Position numbers and translations under genes: made by a program. Below, in pieces: positions 62,527 through 64,000 of a DNA stretch of 64,000 nucleotides. The first letter of the stretch is position 1. Each line of letters starts with the position of its first letter. Source of the stretch: Nesterenkonia sp. PF2B19. Lineage in GTDB: Bacteria; Actinomycetota; Actinomycetes; Actinomycetales; Micrococcaceae. The notes beneath the pieces were generated by a model that was not told where the DNA came from, did no database searches, and saw only the letters and a program-made list of their open reading frames with translations. The stretch spans positions 1 through 64,000 of the forward strand of contig NZ_MDSS02000011.1 in the NCBI RefSeq assembly GCF_001758425.2. Direction: 5' to 3'.

Positions 62527-64000
62527 GAGCACCAGCGCACAAGACGCTAGCGTGAATCTCGCCGGTGTTGAGCTGCAGATCGGTGGCATGACCTGCGCCT
62601 CCTGTGCCAACCGGATCGAGAAGAAGCTCAACAAACTCGACGGCGTCGAGGCGTCGGTGAACTACGCCACCGAGAAGGCCAGCGTCACCGCCCCCGAAGG
62701 CTACGACCCTGGGCTGCTGATCGCTGAGGTGGAGAAGACCGGCTACACCGCCGAGCTGCCCAGCCCCAAGGGCGAAAAGCCCAGCACGGCTGATGAGGGC
62801 GAGTCGCGTGAGGATGCCGAGATCAGGGTGCTCAAGCAGCGGCTGATCGGTGCAGCAGTGTTGGCGGTGCCGGTGATCTTGATGGCGATGATCCCGGCGC
62901 TGCAGTTCGACTTCTGGGGCTTCGCCTCCCTTGCCCTGGCCGCCCCGGTGGTGGTGTGGGCCGGCTGGCCCTTCCACAAGGCCGCCTGGGCGAACTTCAA
63001 ACACGGCGCGGCCACGATGGACACCCTGATCTCGGTGGGCACCAGTGCTGCACTGATCTGGTCACTGGTCGCACTGTTCTTCGGCACCGCTGGAGACCGC
63101 GGGGTGGTCCACCCCTTCGAGCTGACCATCTCCCGTAGCGACGGACTGGGGCATATCTACCTGGAGGTCGCTGCCGGGGTGATCACCTTCGTGCTGCTGG
63201 GCCGCTACTTCGAGAAGACCTCCAAGCGCCAAGCCGGAGCTGCCCTGCGCGCCCTGCTGGAACTCGGAGCGAAGGAAGTCTCGATCCTGCGAAACGGCAA
63301 GGAAGAACGCGTTTCCATCGATGAGCTGTCGGTCGGTGACGAGTTCGTGGTCCGGCCCGGTGAGAAGATCGCCACTGACGGGGTGATCACCTCGGGCAAC
63401 TCCGCCATCGACGCGTCCATGTTGACCGGCGAGTCCGTGCCGGTTGAGGTCAGCGTGGGTGACACTGTCGCCGGTGCCACGGTCAATGCAGGTGGTCGCC
63501 TGGTCGTGAAGGCCAGCCGGGTCGGCTCGGATACTCAGCTGGCGCAGATGGCGAAGATGGTCGAAGACGCCCAGTCCGGTAAGGCCGAGATCCAGCGTCT
63601 GGTCGATCGGGTCTCGGGTGTGTTCGTGCCGATCGCGATCGCTGTGGCTGTCGCCACTCTGGGCGCCTGGCTCATGGCTGGCTTCCCGGTCAGTGCCGCG
63701 TTCACCGCGACCGTGGCGGTACTGATCATCGCCTGCCCGTGCGCCATGGGCCTGGCCGCACCGACCGCGCTGCTGGTCGGCACCGGGCGGGGCGCCCAGA
63801 TGGGCGTGCTCATCAAAGGCCCCGAGGTGCTGGAGTCCACGAAGAAGGTCGACACGATCGTGCTGGATAAGACCGGCACCGTCACCACCGGCAAAATGAC
63901 CCTCACCGATGCGCTGCCCGCCCCAGGCGTGAGCCGTGATGAACTGCTGCGCATCGCCGGCGGCCTCGAGGACTACTCCGAACACCCCATCGCCCAGGCC
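62516..64000 (+). CDS. copA: Cu(I)-translocating P1B-type ATPase (partial; runs off right edge)
   Basis: First 495 residues of a P-type ATPase. The N-terminal HMA domain carries [15 protein letters not shown]. Membrane segments follow from about residue 105, with the TGES actuator motif in [12 protein letters not shown], the ion-binding CPC in [21 protein letters not shown], and the phosphorylation site DKTGT in [13 protein letters not shown]. It exports Cu(I) with CopZ as donor. GAAGGAGAG precedes the ATG at 62516. The ATP-binding domain is beyond the window. Confidence 0.97.
   Translation, partial: MTTESTSAQDASVNLAGVELQIGGMTCASCANRIEKKLNKLDGVEASVNYATEKASVTAPEGYDPGLLIAEVEKTGYTAELPSPKGEKPSTADEGESREDAEIRVLKQRLIGAAVLAVPVILMAMIPALQFDFWGFASLALAAPVVVWAGWPFHKAAWANFKHGAATMDTLISVGTSAALIWSLVALFFGTAGDRGVVHPFELTISRSDGLGHIYLEVAAGVITFVLLGRYFEKTSKRQAGAALRALLELGAKEVSILRNGKEERVSIDELSVGDEFVVRPGEKIATDGVITSGNSAIDASMLTGESVPVEVSVGDTVAGATVNAGGRLVVKASRVGSDTQLAQMAKMVEDAQSGKAEIQRLVDRVSGVFVPIAIAVAVATLGAWLMAGFPVSAAFTATVAVLIIACPCAMGLAAPTALLVGTGRGAQMGVLIKGPEVLESTKKVDTIVLDKTGTVTTGKMTLTDALPAPGVSRDELLRIAGGLEDYSEHPIAQA

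Overview
The window is high-GC actinobacterial DNA, most like the Micrococcaceae or their relatives in Micrococcales. The evidence is dense G/C-ending codons, a class Ib ribonucleotide reductase set (nrdHIEF) behind paired NrdR boxes, an RNase E with a long acidic/basic N-terminal extension, VKOR-type disulfide chemistry, and several leaderless starts with a TANNNT box 6-8 nt before the ATG. The genus cannot be fixed from sequence alone.

Positions 1-32.6 kb look like ordinary chromosome. In order they hold: RNase E (5' part); VKOR; a lipoate-ligase-like/acyl-CoA thioesterase pair; nrdF, nrdE, nrdI and nrdH; a gluconate/idonate catabolic cluster (idonate 5-dehydrogenase, gluconate 5-dehydrogenase, GntP permease, GntR regulator, 2-hydroxyacid dehydrogenase, FGGY gluconokinase, KDPG aldolase) with GntR-type operators; a glycerol cluster (glpK, glpF, glpD and a divergent SorC-type regulator); a small alarmone synthetase; thiD behind a TPP riboswitch; a chromate transporter; a two-component system; and several membrane or hydrolase genes.

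From about 32.65 kb to the right edge the window is an accessory region. Its left border cuts an AEC transporter to a C-terminal remnant. It carries mercury resistance (merA, merR, decayed merB), an excisionase-like gene with a 29-bp perfect hairpin, two IS3-family elements, and a run of regulator/enzyme modules (SDRs, RidA, flavin reductase, alpha/beta hydrolase, with XRE, HxlR and CGNR regulators). These are followed by an Abi/HEPN protein, a WYL regulator, two IS481-family transposases, a stand-alone PheRS-like protein with a leader-peptide/attenuator region, an acetolactate-synthase-like/CueP/MFS/FAD-oxidoreductase/TetR cluster, and a copper module (CsoR-type operator, copZ, a His-rich secreted protein, copA).

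A feature of the whole window is recurrent one-base frameshifts that break otherwise well-conserved genes, including the essential-looking nrdF. Most are explained by one missing base, often beside a G or C run. This pattern fits consensus errors in a draft assembly better than real gene decay, so broken housekeeping genes are annotated here as probably intact in the organism. Two transposases carry an in-frame amber codon in the same octamer, which is a different kind of lesion.
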